Shown one piece after another: positions 38,501-47,605 of a stretch of DNA of 64,000 nucleotides; positions within the stretch are counted from its first letter, which is position 1, and the number at the start of each line of letters is the position of its first letter. The position numbers were made by a program, and so were the translations under genes. This stretch comes from Lepisosteus oculatus (lineage: Eukaryota > Chordata > Actinopteri > Semionotiformes > Lepisosteidae). The DNA lies in the NCBI RefSeq assembly GCF_040954835.1, contig NC_090716.1:3893605-3957604 (forward strand), read 5' to 3'. Under the pieces are notes generated by a model, which was not told the DNA's origin, made no database searches, and was given only the letters and a program-made list of their open reading frames with translations.

Positions 38501-41500
38501 TTTGAGTGGAGTGTCCAGTAAAGCACTATATAAGTGTAAGGATATGATTGTTATCCAGGCAGGACTATACTGCTCAGTGGTTTTACACCTACAGCATCTG
38601 ACCTGGATGGATTGTTCAAATGTTTAGAAAGGTGATACAAGGTAGTTTATGGGTGCCTGTTCTATTTACTGTAAATGTACCTACTGATCATCAGATGGAA
38701 ACCTCTCACTCAATGTGTTCAAGTCCTTTTAAAAAGCATAGGAGCCTTAGATATTGATTATAGGTTTAACATTTAGAATTCGGGTAGAATCTGCAGTCTG
38801 GTGTGAAGCAGGTGTCTTGCTTGTGTGGATTCCAGCAACGGTCGCACAACCACACACACATACTATACTGCTGGCCTGCAGCTCTCACAGCTGACTGCCT
38901 GTGGCCCAGCCCTGTGGATGATAAATGTTAATCGCCGAAATGAACTCGCCTGTGTCGCGTCTTTCCCAGAACAAAAAAAGTGTCGGTGCACCTGCTGCAA
39001 AAACCGCTGCCCCCTTTTCCTCGTAGCCTGGTGAATTTGTCGCAGTTATAAGCGAGTATGTTTTAACCCCGTTTGTAAATGCACCCGGTATTATTCCTTG
39101 GGGTGGAAGCCGAGGGAAAACCAAGCTGCATCTTCCCCTTACTGAGTGTACTGTGTGTTGACAGACGAGTGGCTACCTGAACCTGTTGGCTAACTGCATC
39201 GATAACTTCACCCACGGCCTGGCCGTCGCCGGGAGTTTCCTCGTCAGCAGAAAAGTAGGTGGAAGTGTGTTTTTTTTTTCCTCTCTCTCTCCACGTCCTG
39301 ATTCACTTTAACGTAAGATCCGAAGCCCCGGAAGAGAGCACGGCCACCCACTCTCCCACCCCTTGGCTCTGATCACTGCAATGGGTTGGCCTTCCTCCAC
39401 TTGCAAACCATGGCGCCCCCTGCTGTCCAGGGTTTAAATAGCTTTGTGCTGCGTATCCTCGGGGTTAAATGTTTATGGATTCTTCCCTAACGATTTAATC
39501 AAATATTTCCTTTCGCCTTATGAACTTGTACCAGCATTTATTTATTTGTCATCCGTACTCTTAAAGTCCACGTTTAGCATTTCTGGTAGTGTTTGCTTGT
39601 TAATCTATGTAACAAGTCTTGCTTGTCTGGGGGGGGTACTCTGTCATTTATCTCTCCATTTTTATTTTATTGTTGTTAATTCATTTGGCTGGCACTTTTA
39701 TCCCCTTTTTCCTGTACATTATCTTTTGTACCCTTTTACACAGCTGAAAGCTGTGTAGTTCAAGAAGGTAGCTGTGTCAGCAGGCGTAGGCTGCAAGGGA
39801 CCAAGTAAAGGTTTATTCCACGCTGAGAACAGAAGAAACAAAACAATGTTTAGGGTGTGTAGCCTTCTTCACACCTGAAGAATGCTCCACAACCGAAACG
39901 TTGTCTCTTTTCTTTTTGGCATGGTATAAACCTTTACTTGGTCCCTTGAAAGCTGTATATTTTACTGGATTTGAGTGAAGTACCTTGCTCGAGGGTCCAT
40001 CCAGCAGTCTCCCACCTGCGATTCGAACCCACACCCGTCCAGTTATCAGTCCCAATACAGCCCATTGCTGCCTTCCTAGAATCCTCTTCGTCACTGCTCT
40101 GTCGACTGTACTGTAACTGTGCAGTCCGAGCAGATGAGGCTTCGTGCTTATCCTTCACAAACATCCCCAGATCTTCCCGCCACGCATGAGAAAAAGGAGT
40201 CTGCAGGTGTTCGGATTCCCCCCCCGAGCACATACTACTACGGTTCCCCTCTCCAGACCGTGACGGGCTGTCATTAAGTCTTCTTGCATGCATTTTCGAG
40301 CTTTTGAGAAACCTTTCAGGAGCCGAGACGGCATTCGGAATGGGCTTTTTTTAATTGATTTTTTTCTTGACATCTCGCTCTTGGCACCCGCCCGAACCCT
40401 GCGCTGTAATTGTCGTAATTATCGTAAAAAAAGAGGAGATGGTTGCCGTGGTTACATACCCATCCACAGGAGTGGGGAGGCTGTGCAGTGTCCCATCTCT
40501 AAAATCCCCCCACCTCTCCCTGCAGTGGCCTCTACTGTGGAGTAACTGTGATTTCCTGCCTTGACAGGTTGGCTTCCTGACAACCCTGGCCATTCTCCTT
40601 CATGAAATCCCTCATGAGGTGGGTAAATATCCGGGAGGGGGGGGCTGTCTAAATTTTGACTGCTCAGACCTGTGTGGCAGGAACGTTGCTTGAAGAATGA
40701 TGCTCCTGCCTGTTATGTCATAAGCCCCAGCTATCAGCTCCTGAGCAGCAGCACTCATCTTTAGACGGAGAGGGAAAAGGATGATCTTCTTCTTTCAGCG
40801 CTCTGATCTGCAGAGCGTGGCCTTGACTGAAGTGAATAAAAACCCGCAATTACCCAGAGAACCGCTGCAGAGCCGTGTTCAGCGGCGAGGGGGGGGCAAA
40901 GTTGTACCCCCCCCCCCCCCCTCTCGGTTTCCTGAAAGGAGTAGAATGATGATGGGATTATCGATTTCCTGTTGTGGGCTCGTATCCTTACTACTGTTGT
41001 ACAACAACACGGAGCTGCGGAGAAATTAAAAAAAATAACATTTTGGAATAGTAATAATTGAAACGTCACTGTTTTTTTTAATATCTTGGAAAGGTGAGAT
41101 TTTACAATATATACGCCGAGCTCCATATTTTAAAATTCCTGCCATGCTAGTGTGGTTATTTTACAGAGCGTCTCTAAACCAGCAGGGCAAGTCTGTATGA
41201 ACTGATGTCTTCTGCCATATGTAACATCAGGGCGACAGGGGCCTCAATGGGCTGCTTGGTATTACTTATCACAGAGAAGTTCATGGTCATAAGCAAGATG
41301 AACTCTTTAAATATGCAAAGGAGCCGGAATTGCTGAATGTAGCATCGGCCTCCATGTGTTCCTGAGGTCCGTTGCAGGTTCTGGCTGCCGTCTTGTGAAG
41401 GCAGGTGGAGCTGCTCTGCTCTTGATTTGAGCTCTCACCATGAATGTGTTCCCGGTTGCAGGTGGGGGACTTTGCCATCCTCCTGAGAGCCGGGTTTGAC

Positions 41501-44099
41501 CGCTGGAGCGCAGCGAAGATGCAGCTCTCCACGGCGATGGGTGGGGTTCTGGGGGCCTGCTTTGCCCTGTGTGCACAGTCCCCCAAAGGAGCAGGTAAGG
41601 AGCAGCAGCCTGCAGGCCATGACGGGAGGGGACGGGGGGGACTGGGCCGGCGCCGGGCACGTGGCGGGGGGGACTGGGCCGGCGCCGGGCACGTGGCGGG
41701 GGGGACTGGGCCGGCGCCGAGCGCGTGACGGGGGTGACTGGGCGCGTGACGGGGGGGACTGGGCCGGCGCCGAGCGCGTGACGGGGGGGACTGGGCCAGC
41801 GCCGAGCGCGTGACGGGGGTGACTGGGCGTGTGATGGGGGTGACTGGGCCGGCGCCGGGCGCGTGACGGGGGGGACTGGGCCGGCGCCGAGCGAGTGACG
41901 GGGGTGACTGGGCGTGTGACGGGGGTGACTGGGCCGGCGCCGAGCGCGTGACGGGGGGGACTGGGCCAGCGCCGAGCGCGTGACGGGGGTGACTGGGCGT
42001 GTGATGGGGGTGACTGGGCCGGCGCCGGGCGCGTGACGGGGGGGACTGGGCCGGCGCCGAGCGCGTGACGGGGGTGACTGGGCGTGTGACGGGGGTGACT
42101 GGGCCAGCGCCGGGCGCGTGGCGGGGGTGACTGGGCGTGTGACGGGGGTGACTGGGCCAGCGCCGGGCGCGTGGCGGGGGTGACTGGGCGTGTGACGGGG
42201 GTGACTGGGCCAGCGCCGGGCGCGTGGCGGGGGTGACTGGAGGCACAGGTCCTGGGAGTGAGAGGGCACACCTGGACTCTCAGGAGCTCCAACTTCCACT
42301 ATAAGCCTGATGCACTTCCCCAACTAGATACTACTGATCACATGAGCATCATGGGTCAGATGGCCTTCTGTAATTAATTATTTTTTCCCCCCGTTTTCTT
42401 AAAAGACTAGGCTTAATCTGTGAACGACTAGGTCTGACTTTTGTAAAGAAGCTGCGACACATTTGTAGCGTGTTGATAGTTGTATATATTTGATTTCTTC
42501 TGATCTTCACAGAAGACACAATATCCTGGATTTTGCCTTTTACATCGGGTGGTTTTCTGTATATTGCCCTGGTGAATGTTGTGCCAGAACTGCTTGAAGA
42601 AACCAATCCCAGGTTAGTAGTGAATCTACCAATGAAATTTCGTTCATATTTGCTGTTCTTCGATTGATTAGGTCCTTGCACTGTGTGCGTCACCTTTACA
42701 GTAATAAATCTTTTCATTTTTAAAACCTTCCAAGAAATATTTTTTTGCAATCAGGTTTATGAAAAATGCATCACAACTTGCTCTATGATGGTAGCAATTT
42801 TTCCTAACGGGAAAAGGTTCCTAACTGATTGAAGATTTATTAAAGCTTCAACTTTATTATGGAAGCTTGAATAAAAGATAAAGTGCAATTTTAATACTTT
42901 TCATTATTCTTGCTTATGCATTGAAGATTTTATTAAGCACCTGGATGACAGGTTTGTTAATGCCTCAAGTTATTTTGAGGCTCAAACAATGCTTGATGTG
43001 TTCGGCTGGTGTCCTATTGTAATGTATGGATAGTGGTGGGGTTGCTCTAGGGGGAATATCTCACATCGGATCCTACAGGAATTACATTTTCGATTTACGA
43101 ATTTTCATCTTCTAAGTGGTTTTTGGTGCACGAGCTAAGTTCATAAATCAAATTGAGGGATAACTGCATTAGCATTTTCTATGAAGTCTTAAGTTTTCTG
43201 TATGTTGCGTGTTCTAAACGGAGGTGATAGGATGTGAGATTTGGAAGAAGCGAGAGACTTCAGTTCGTTATCTGGCGATGGAAATGAGCTTTCGAAAAAG
43301 AAATGGTCCAGTTTCCCTTGAGGGGATGCAGTGTGGTAAAGACACTCCCAAATCTGCTTTCTCGGAGAGCAGATGTTAGCAGCATCTGAGGAGTGCTGAG
43401 CTGTCACAAGTCATCATTGCAGGCTGCTTGGTAGGTCTGTCAGGAGCTCCAGCTACCAGACACTGAGTGCAGATCTGTCCAAAGAGCTCTGTTAATCAGA
43501 AGGAGCTGCTTGGGGTTTAAAGATTATTTGTGGAAAGGAAGGCAGGCACTGTCAGGTTTTTCTTTTTTTTTTTAAATGCATCAAAGCATTTTTTGAATGC
43601 ATGTGCAGTGCGTCTCTTTCTGAAATTCTTAACATTTTGCAGCTTATATATTTTTGCTTCTCCTGGAAACTGTTAAAAAAAATAAACCATTTTGAAATCT
43701 CGTATTTGAGTCATGTCCGCGGCACAGTGCCCACCTCCCTGTCGGCGCTTTCATTTTAACGCTCTCTTGTGAACTGTAGCTATAACACGAATGCACAAAA
43801 ATGATTTTCTTTCGCTCGGTCTGTTTTGTCAGTCAAGACTGGGAGTGCTTGTTAAGCATGACTGCTGAACTAAAAAAAGAGCCTAAAATCGCAATTAATT
43901 GTGGGATGTCTGATTTATTTCTCTTTCAGCAGTCAGGTAAATGTGTTCTCTTGCATATAGATGGATAATCAACGTTCGACTGGAGTTGCCCTTTACTTTT
44001 TCGTTTTGTTTTCCTTTTGACAGGAACTCTCTCCAGCAGGTCCTCCTTCTGTTCTGCGGAATAGCAGTGATGGTTCTCATGTCTGCAATAGTGGATTAA
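23833..44099 (+). CDS. slc39a13: Zinc transporter ZIP13, complete coding region in nine exons
   Basis: Coding exons are 23833-24154, 29830-29946, 30680-30825, 37189-37335, 39165-39254, 40568-40618, 41462-41594, 42513-42612 and 44024-44099. They total 1182 nt, or 393 residues plus TAA; human ZIP13 is about 370. Every junction is GT-AG and the phases agree across introns. Visible parts are an N-terminal hydrophobic segment (residues about 10-28), TM1 (about 75-98, with GSLMVGLSG and FPLLVIP), TM2 (about 115-139, ending HLLPEAWAY), TM3 (about 158-175), the metal motif [10 protein letters not shown] (257-266), HEIPHE (286-291) followed by VGD, and a C-terminal segment ending in VD, as in the human protein. 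The family carries zinc from Golgi or vesicles to the cytosol; loss of the human gene causes a spondylodysplastic Ehlers-Danlos syndrome. The start was chosen because MRAQ opens the hydrophobic leader and has A at -3. The frame stays open upstream to the acceptor at 23792, so a start in exon 1 is not excluded. Identity is very secure. Confidence 0.96.
24540..24814 (-). repeat. 5S-derived SINE, tail part, split by an insertion
   Basis: On the - strand this is the SINE tail (AGCGCTATATAAGTGTAAGC) and adjacent body. Near 24740-24814 the sequence degenerates into short slippage-type repeats of TTATTAGGAGGTAAGCA before the inserted segment. The SINE resumes at 25032. Confidence 0.8.
24815..25031 (+). 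repeat. Inserted copy of the 22671-22886 segment inside a SINE
   Basis: Interrupts the SINE exactly between TTATTAGGAGG and ATGATTGGTAAGGGCCAATG, which are contiguous in the 32.7-kb copy. The flanking microduplications point to a repair-type templated insertion and not to transposition. Confidence 0.9.
25032..25330 (-). repeat. 5S-derived SINE, head part
   Basis: Continuation of the split SINE. On the - strand it has the 5S-like GAGCCTGGTCAGTACCTGGA, with a SINE body carrying CCAGTAGGGGGCGC (25198-25211 on +), a full match to the CTCF core. Confidence 0.8.
29830..29946 (+). CDS. slc39a13: slc39a13 coding exon 2: TM2
   Basis: The acceptor is TGACTTCAG ending at 29829 and the donor is ACAG|GTACCC at 29946. 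It enters and leaves in phase 1. It encodes residues 108-146, including [20 protein letters not shown] and LPEAWAYSC, nearly identical to the human TM2 region. The buried histidine in FLHLLPEAW (H131) is typical of ZIP proteins. Confidence 0.95.
30680..30825 (+). CDS. slc39a13: slc39a13 coding exon 3: TM3 and start of the cytosolic loop
   Basis: The acceptor is CCTTGCAG ending at 30679 and the donor is GCT|GTGAGT at 30825. It encodes residues 147-195: a short linker, TM3 ([20 protein letters not shown]) and an acidic tail rich in Glu and Asp (DDPEGEGE). If the donor is not used, the frame stops six codons later at 30844-30846, so intron retention would truncate the protein before the metal-site helices. 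Confidence 0.94.
32519..33035 (-). repeat. Near full-length 5S-derived SINE
   Basis: Read on the - strand: a 5S-rRNA-like head (GCCTGGTCAGTACCTGGATA, then GGAGACCTCCTGGGAA), a body of about 300 bp (GGTCCTGACTCTCTGTGGTC), and an L2-type tail with ATT repeats (32519-32551). The head corresponds to the 5S internal promoter region. It lies in the third coding intron of slc39a13. Confidence 0.85.
35293..35690 (-). mobile_element. LINE reverse-transcriptase fragment
   Basis: The - strand frame contains [19 protein letters not shown] and then [17 protein letters not shown], typical of the region just after the reverse transcriptase fingers/palm in fish L2/CR1-type LINE ORF2, followed by LPSVPSPY (compare LPS..SIY in relatives). 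It is truncated at both ends. A poly(T)/poly(G) run lies at 35590-35611. Confidence 0.65.
37189..37335 (+). CDS. slc39a13: slc39a13 coding exon 4: Cys/His-rich cytosolic loop
   Basis: A pyrimidine tract (CT repeat from about 37155) leads to TCCTGCAG ending at 37188; the donor is AAG|GTCTGT at 37335. The exon is 147 nt, phase 0 at both ends, residues 196-244. It is the loop between TM3 and TM4, with cysteines at 197, 204, 209 and 222 and histidines at 203, 217, 221, 224 and 237. The short run NGHC aligns with the human loop; the rest is divergent, as expected for this part of the family. This is the least conserved exon and was placed from splice sites, frame and the NGHC match. Confidence 0.85.
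38217..38545 (+). repeat. 5S-derived SINE with internal deletion
   Basis: Has the 5S-like head (GAAGCTCAGCAGG, GCCTGGCCAGTACCTGGATG) and the tail (CACTATATAAGTGTAAGG). Most of the middle is missing, including the part that carries the CTCF-like motif in other copies. Confidence 0.85.
39165..39254 (+). CDS. slc39a13: slc39a13 coding exon 5: TM4 with DNFTHG metal motif
   Basis: The acceptor is GTTGACAG ending at 39164 and the donor is AAA|GTAGGT at 39254. The exon is 90 nt, phase 0 at both ends, residues 245-274. It encodes [20 protein letters not shown], a near match to the human ZIP13 TM4. Asp257, Asn258 and His261 belong to the intramembrane zinc site of the family. Confidence 0.95.
39760..39957. 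mobile_element. Two Penelope-like terminal segments in inverted orientation
   Basis: The left arm (GGGACCAAGTAAAGGTTTAT, from 39799) and right arm (ATAAACCTTTACTTGGTCCC, to about 39946) are inverted copies. They meet at the palindrome TTCTTCACACCTGAAGAA (39865-39882). The right half has an intact CTGAAGA (39875-39881) and GAAAC, with stem II bases altered; the left half carries an altered core on the - strand. The outer edge CAGCAGGCGTAGGCTGC also occurs, inverted, at 47580-47602. Confidence 0.75.
39960..40100. repeat. Dispersed fish repeat (CACCTGCGATTCGAACCC type)
   Basis: Contains AAGTACCTTGCTCGAGGGTC and GCGATTCGAACCCACACCC, a layout common as a multicopy repeat in fish genomes. A related fragment lies at 52080-52215. 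Confidence 0.5.
40568..40618 (+). CDS. slc39a13: slc39a13 coding exon 6: 51-nt exon carrying HEIPHE
   Basis: The acceptor is TTGACAG ending at 40567 and the donor is GAG|GTGGGT at 40618. It encodes 17 residues (275-291), ending in LLHEIPHE, the LIV-1-subfamily TM5 metal-binding signature. The motif continues in the next exon as VGD. It is phase 0 at both ends, so skipping would keep the frame but remove the catalytic histidines. Confidence 0.95.
41462..41594 (+). CDS. slc39a13: slc39a13 coding exon 7: end of TM5 and TM6
   Basis: The acceptor is CGGTTGCAG ending at 41461 and the donor is GCAG|GTAAGG at 41594. It encodes residues 292-335: [19 protein letters not shown], then a small-residue helix ([16 protein letters not shown]) and QSPKG. 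It matches the human protein closely. The following intron opens almost at once into a GC-rich minisatellite. Confidence 0.96.
41618..42242. repeat. GC-rich minisatellite in the slc39a13 intron after the 41462-41594 exon
   Basis: Built of about 32-bp units (GGGGGACTGGGCCGGCGCCG, then AGCGCGTGAC) mixed with about 20-bp units (GGGGGTGACTGGGCGTGTGAC-like, one base shorter in some). It begins 24 bp after the donor. G runs of 5-7 recur on the + strand. Open frames in all three - strand phases (41287-42323) are products of the repeat. Confidence 0.95.
42513..42612 (+). CDS. slc39a13: slc39a13 coding exon 8: TM7
   Basis: The acceptor is GATCTTCACAG ending at 42512 and the donor is CCCAG|GTTAGT at 42612. 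It enters in phase 1 and leaves in phase 2. It encodes residues 336-368: [20 protein letters not shown], then ELLEET. The human counterpart reads almost the same through this helix. Confidence 0.96.
44024..44099 (+). CDS. slc39a13: slc39a13 last coding exon: TM8 and stop
   Basis: The acceptor is CTTTTGACAG ending at 44023. It completes the split Arg codon, then encodes [19 protein letters not shown], a few hydrophobic residues and a C-terminal Val-Asp before TAA at 44097-44099. Length and ending agree with other ZIP13 proteins, so the C-terminus is complete. Confidence 0.95.
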
Positions 44100-46420
44100 A
44101 ACCTCACCGCATGAAGATCAAAGACATTTCTTTGTAAGCTTTAAGAACTTCTGGAGAGCGGTTTCTTCTGTCCCTAGAAGCTCGGTACATTTTTTTTAAA
44201 GACTCCAATTAGTCTTAAAAGATCATGCCTTCGACAACCAAATCACAATGAACTGACAGTCTGCCCAGACACGGTTATTTCCCAAGGTCTCCTGCTTCCT
44301 CTTTGGTATTTTCCCAGGATGAGAAGCTTGAATTTCTGAAACTGAAGTTTGTAAAAGGAAAAGAAGAGCTGCCTGACAGCAGTGGAATGTGTCCTGTGAT
44401 TCTGAAGACTGATGACTTGACGCAAAGTCATTAAACACAGTTGTTGCCCTATGGGGCTGCTACTGAATTTGATGGGAGGGGCAATATTGTGCTCCTGCCC
44501 CCCATAAAAATTATGTCCAGATTAGTTAATGTGCCCAATGGAACCACAAAGGCCGACACCAATAAAAAGGAAGCCATAAAGAGTGTTTGTATGAGAGAGC
44601 TTGTAAAGACTAGAACTGAAATATCTTGTGAGAAACTTCCTTGGCCTTTGTATATATAAAAAAAAGGGAAGGTATAAATTGAATTTAGTTTCCTGTAAGT
44701 GCTAGCGTCAAATCACCATTTTGTGCCTCCTCCTTTTTCATTCGTTAACGGAAGATGTCATTTAAATGATTATACCAGACACCTGCCCTGTTAAAATATA
44801 AACCTTCCCCAAACTTCGGGGTAGTGTCCAGTTATACTCTTGGTACTTCTGCACCCACGGAACTGCACGGTGCATGACCTCAAGCCACTGGAATGAGTGT
44901 TTGTGCCTGCTCCGTTTTCTGCTTAGTGTTTTGTTACCGCTGTATTAGATCTATATGAGCGACACTCCTTTTGCTGTGCGGCGGGGCTCTGTATCATGTA
45001 AGCACTCCCGGGAATTAACTACCAGTGCAAGCTGGGAGTCATTGAGAGTATGACTTACACAAAGCCCAGCTGCGCTGCAGGCTTGTGCATGTTCTTTTTT
45101 TTTATCCACTTAGCGGAAGCTTGGTGTACTTTTATATCCTGGGCTTTTTTCTGTGTGTAGAGATTTCCATAATGTCCAATCAAACCTGGATATAAAAGGA
45201 TAGAAAACAATGCAATAATATGTCCTTGGAAATTTGGCTTTAGATTTTTACTTGGTCAGCGTTATACGGAGGTCAGGTTATGTGGGTTTTTTCACTAGCG
45301 TGGCTGCTTTATTTTCGTTTGTACATTTGTACTAAATTAAGTATTTATGTTGGTTCTCTTCTCTCTCTCAGTGAGGGAACATGTTAATCTAAAGTGTGAA
45401 ACTCCTATTTATGATATAAAGTGTAGATACCTCTATAATCAATTTCACCGTAGTGCTTTCAAATTTATTAAAGCAATAACTAAAGGCAAGGAACTTGTTA
45501 CATTTGGAAAAACGGCAAGACCAGAGATCAGGTAAAGCGAGCTTATGTATTCAGTTCTCCTTACACGACATTTAACGGCAGATCACTTAAAAGTTGTTCC
45601 ACATACAGTACCTAACTATTTACAAAACAGTTTTGTGTTTTTTTTCTCTATAATTTCCATTGCACGGTGTAAAACATGGTTTTAGGCGGCATTTGCCAAG
45701 CGATAGTAAGAATTCGTGATTTTAACTTTAATAAAATCTCTTGCAAAGATTTACAAACCTAAGATGCCTATTTTACATTGCTGAAAATACAGATATACGT
45801 TTCCCTTGGCAGATGGGCCTTTTAACACGGAGCAGAATATGTAGTGTCAAGATAATCCATCCCCCCATTAACAGGAAGCCGCTTATTCCTGGCTGAAACA
45901 CGGATTTTATCCTGGAATTTTCCGATTATATCCTAGATGTGATGCCAGTCCATTGCACGATAGATTAGGGAGGTCCGAGACCCTAGAGTGATCATGCAAA
46001 AACCACGCACAAGACCCCCTAGTTCCGAATCGAACCCAGGGCACATGGTCTGTGAGGCAGCCATACAAACTACACCACTGTAAGATATTATTCGTAATCG
46101 CACAATAAGTGACGGTCTCGGTCTGTCTGTCTTCTCCACTTTCACACTAACGTAAGGCTTTGACGACTGCATGTCTGCAAAAGTATGCAATGGGCTTTAA
46201 CGTTTTTTGTTTCATATTATTTCCTTCCTTTGTTACATTATCTCCAAAGAATTATTACAAAATTTCCACCATGCCTGCATCCTAATAGGGGAGGCCTGTT
46301 TTCCCATATTCAGCTATCTGTGTAAGTTGAGTCCAAATGATTATGTATATAAATTAAATTTGTTTTTATTGGTAAAGATGGAGTATATTTGAAAATAAAA
46401 CAGAATTATAAAATATTTTT
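44100..46420 (+). other. slc39a13: Probable 3' UTR of slc39a13
   Basis: Non-coding sequence after the stop. Poly(A) signals AATAAA lie at 44561-44566, 45730-45735 and 46394-46399; the last is followed by a T/GT-rich stretch suited to cleavage. A further AATAAA at 46677-46682 could serve as a distal signal. A dispersed repeat (45935-46090) lies inside. Which site is used cannot be decided from sequence alone. Confidence 0.45.
45935..46090. repeat. Dispersed fish repeat with GAATCGAACCC segment
   Basis: Contains GATGCCAGTCCATTGCAC, CTAGAGTGATCATGCAAA and CGAATCGAACCCAGGGCAC, the order found in a very common multicopy element of fish genomes. It lies within the presumed slc39a13 3' UTR. Confidence 0.55.
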
Positions 46421-47467
46421 GTAATGTATTGTTGAAACACATTTTTTCATGTGCATTTCCACCGTTTTAACAAAAGCAGAAAAAATACAAACACAGTCCT
46501 TGTTAAAGTGCAGTGTAATCCATTTGAAATTGCCGTTTTGTTATTCCTAACTTGCATTTGTAATTTGGGAGTATTGTTATGATGAATAGAGTCCACTTTT
46601 CTGTTATTAACAGCTGTAATTACATTTTATTCATTGTTTAATGTTCATTAATGGGCTTTATGAAAGTAAATTTCCCAATAAAGTCTCCTGACCAATTCTC
46701 TGAAACTCTCAACACCTAAAATCCTTTTCTATGAGTGCCTTGTTAGAAACAGGGTTTCTAAGCCTGGGAGATTTTTGGCACCTTTCAGAAGTGTGTATAT
46801 GTGGATTGTGTTTTTGTTTATACAGCCAAGCATGGCCATTTAATGTCTGTGTTCAGAAGGCGAAAGGAAAAGTGTCTGTGTTCTTGTTAGTCCAGATTCA
46901 GTCACAGTCTGTTGAACACGGAGAAAGGTTGTCGGAACCTCCTCTTTCTCCTCCTCATTTCCAGAGACTCCAGCTGTCGGTCTGTCCTGTAGGCTTAAAT
47001 AAGAATTTGGAGCTTTGCTCCATCTCGCAGACTGTTCCTATGGCAACAACCCTGTGGAACTATATAAATATATCAATTAAGATCTTCCAGACCAAACGAG
47101 CGTTGTCTGTGAATGACACATTACGCTGTGTTTAAAGTGCTTTTGAGCTCTGGGTGTTGCCCTTTGGGGGGGGGGTGTTTGGGGTTCGATTGTGGTAGAA
47201 CAGACGGCTGTCAGGGAGCACCATGCTTCTCAACACACAGTGGCTGTACCTCACTGAGGGCACCAGCAGGAGCAGCACTGATGTCTGGGACCTCTGACCG
47301 GTTCACCTCTGCCTACCAAGCTCAGAATGGGAATATTTGATTGGTGCCTCTTGTGAGAGAGTCCTGCCCTGAGTGAGTGCTTTGCCTATATAGACTTTGT
47401 TTTGAGGCATGTGTTCTGGAGTCTGAAGGTCTCCTGATCAAGAATGATTCTACGGGGACTCTTTATT

Positions 47468-47605
47468 TAGGAACAAGTAATAGTTTTATTCCATGCTGAA
47501 AAACCTAGCATAACGCAACATTTCAGCTGTTTCCTTTCTTCTCTTTTCAGCATGGAATAAACCTATTATTTTGTTCCTTTGCTGCCTACGCCTGCTGACG
47601 CAGCT
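47468..47605. mobile_element. Inverted Penelope-like terminal segments
   Basis: Left arm AGGAACAAGTAATAGTTTTA (47469) and right arm AAACCTATTATTTTGTTCCT (to 47578) are inverted copies around a short centre. The hammerhead region is degenerate (ACGCAACATTTCAGCTG on +). The right edge GCTGCCTACGCCTGCTGACG links it to the 39.8-kb copy. Confidence 0.7.

Noticed and set aside
41287..42323. Three overlapping long Pro-rich open frames on the - strand
   Set aside because: All three phases are open because the minisatellite lacks stops on that strand; the repeated peptides (PVTPVTR and similar) are translation of the repeat, inside a slc39a13 intron.
45990..46030. tRNA-like B box (GAATCGAACCC)
   Set aside because: No acceptor stem or cloverleaf around it; it belongs to a common dispersed repeat.
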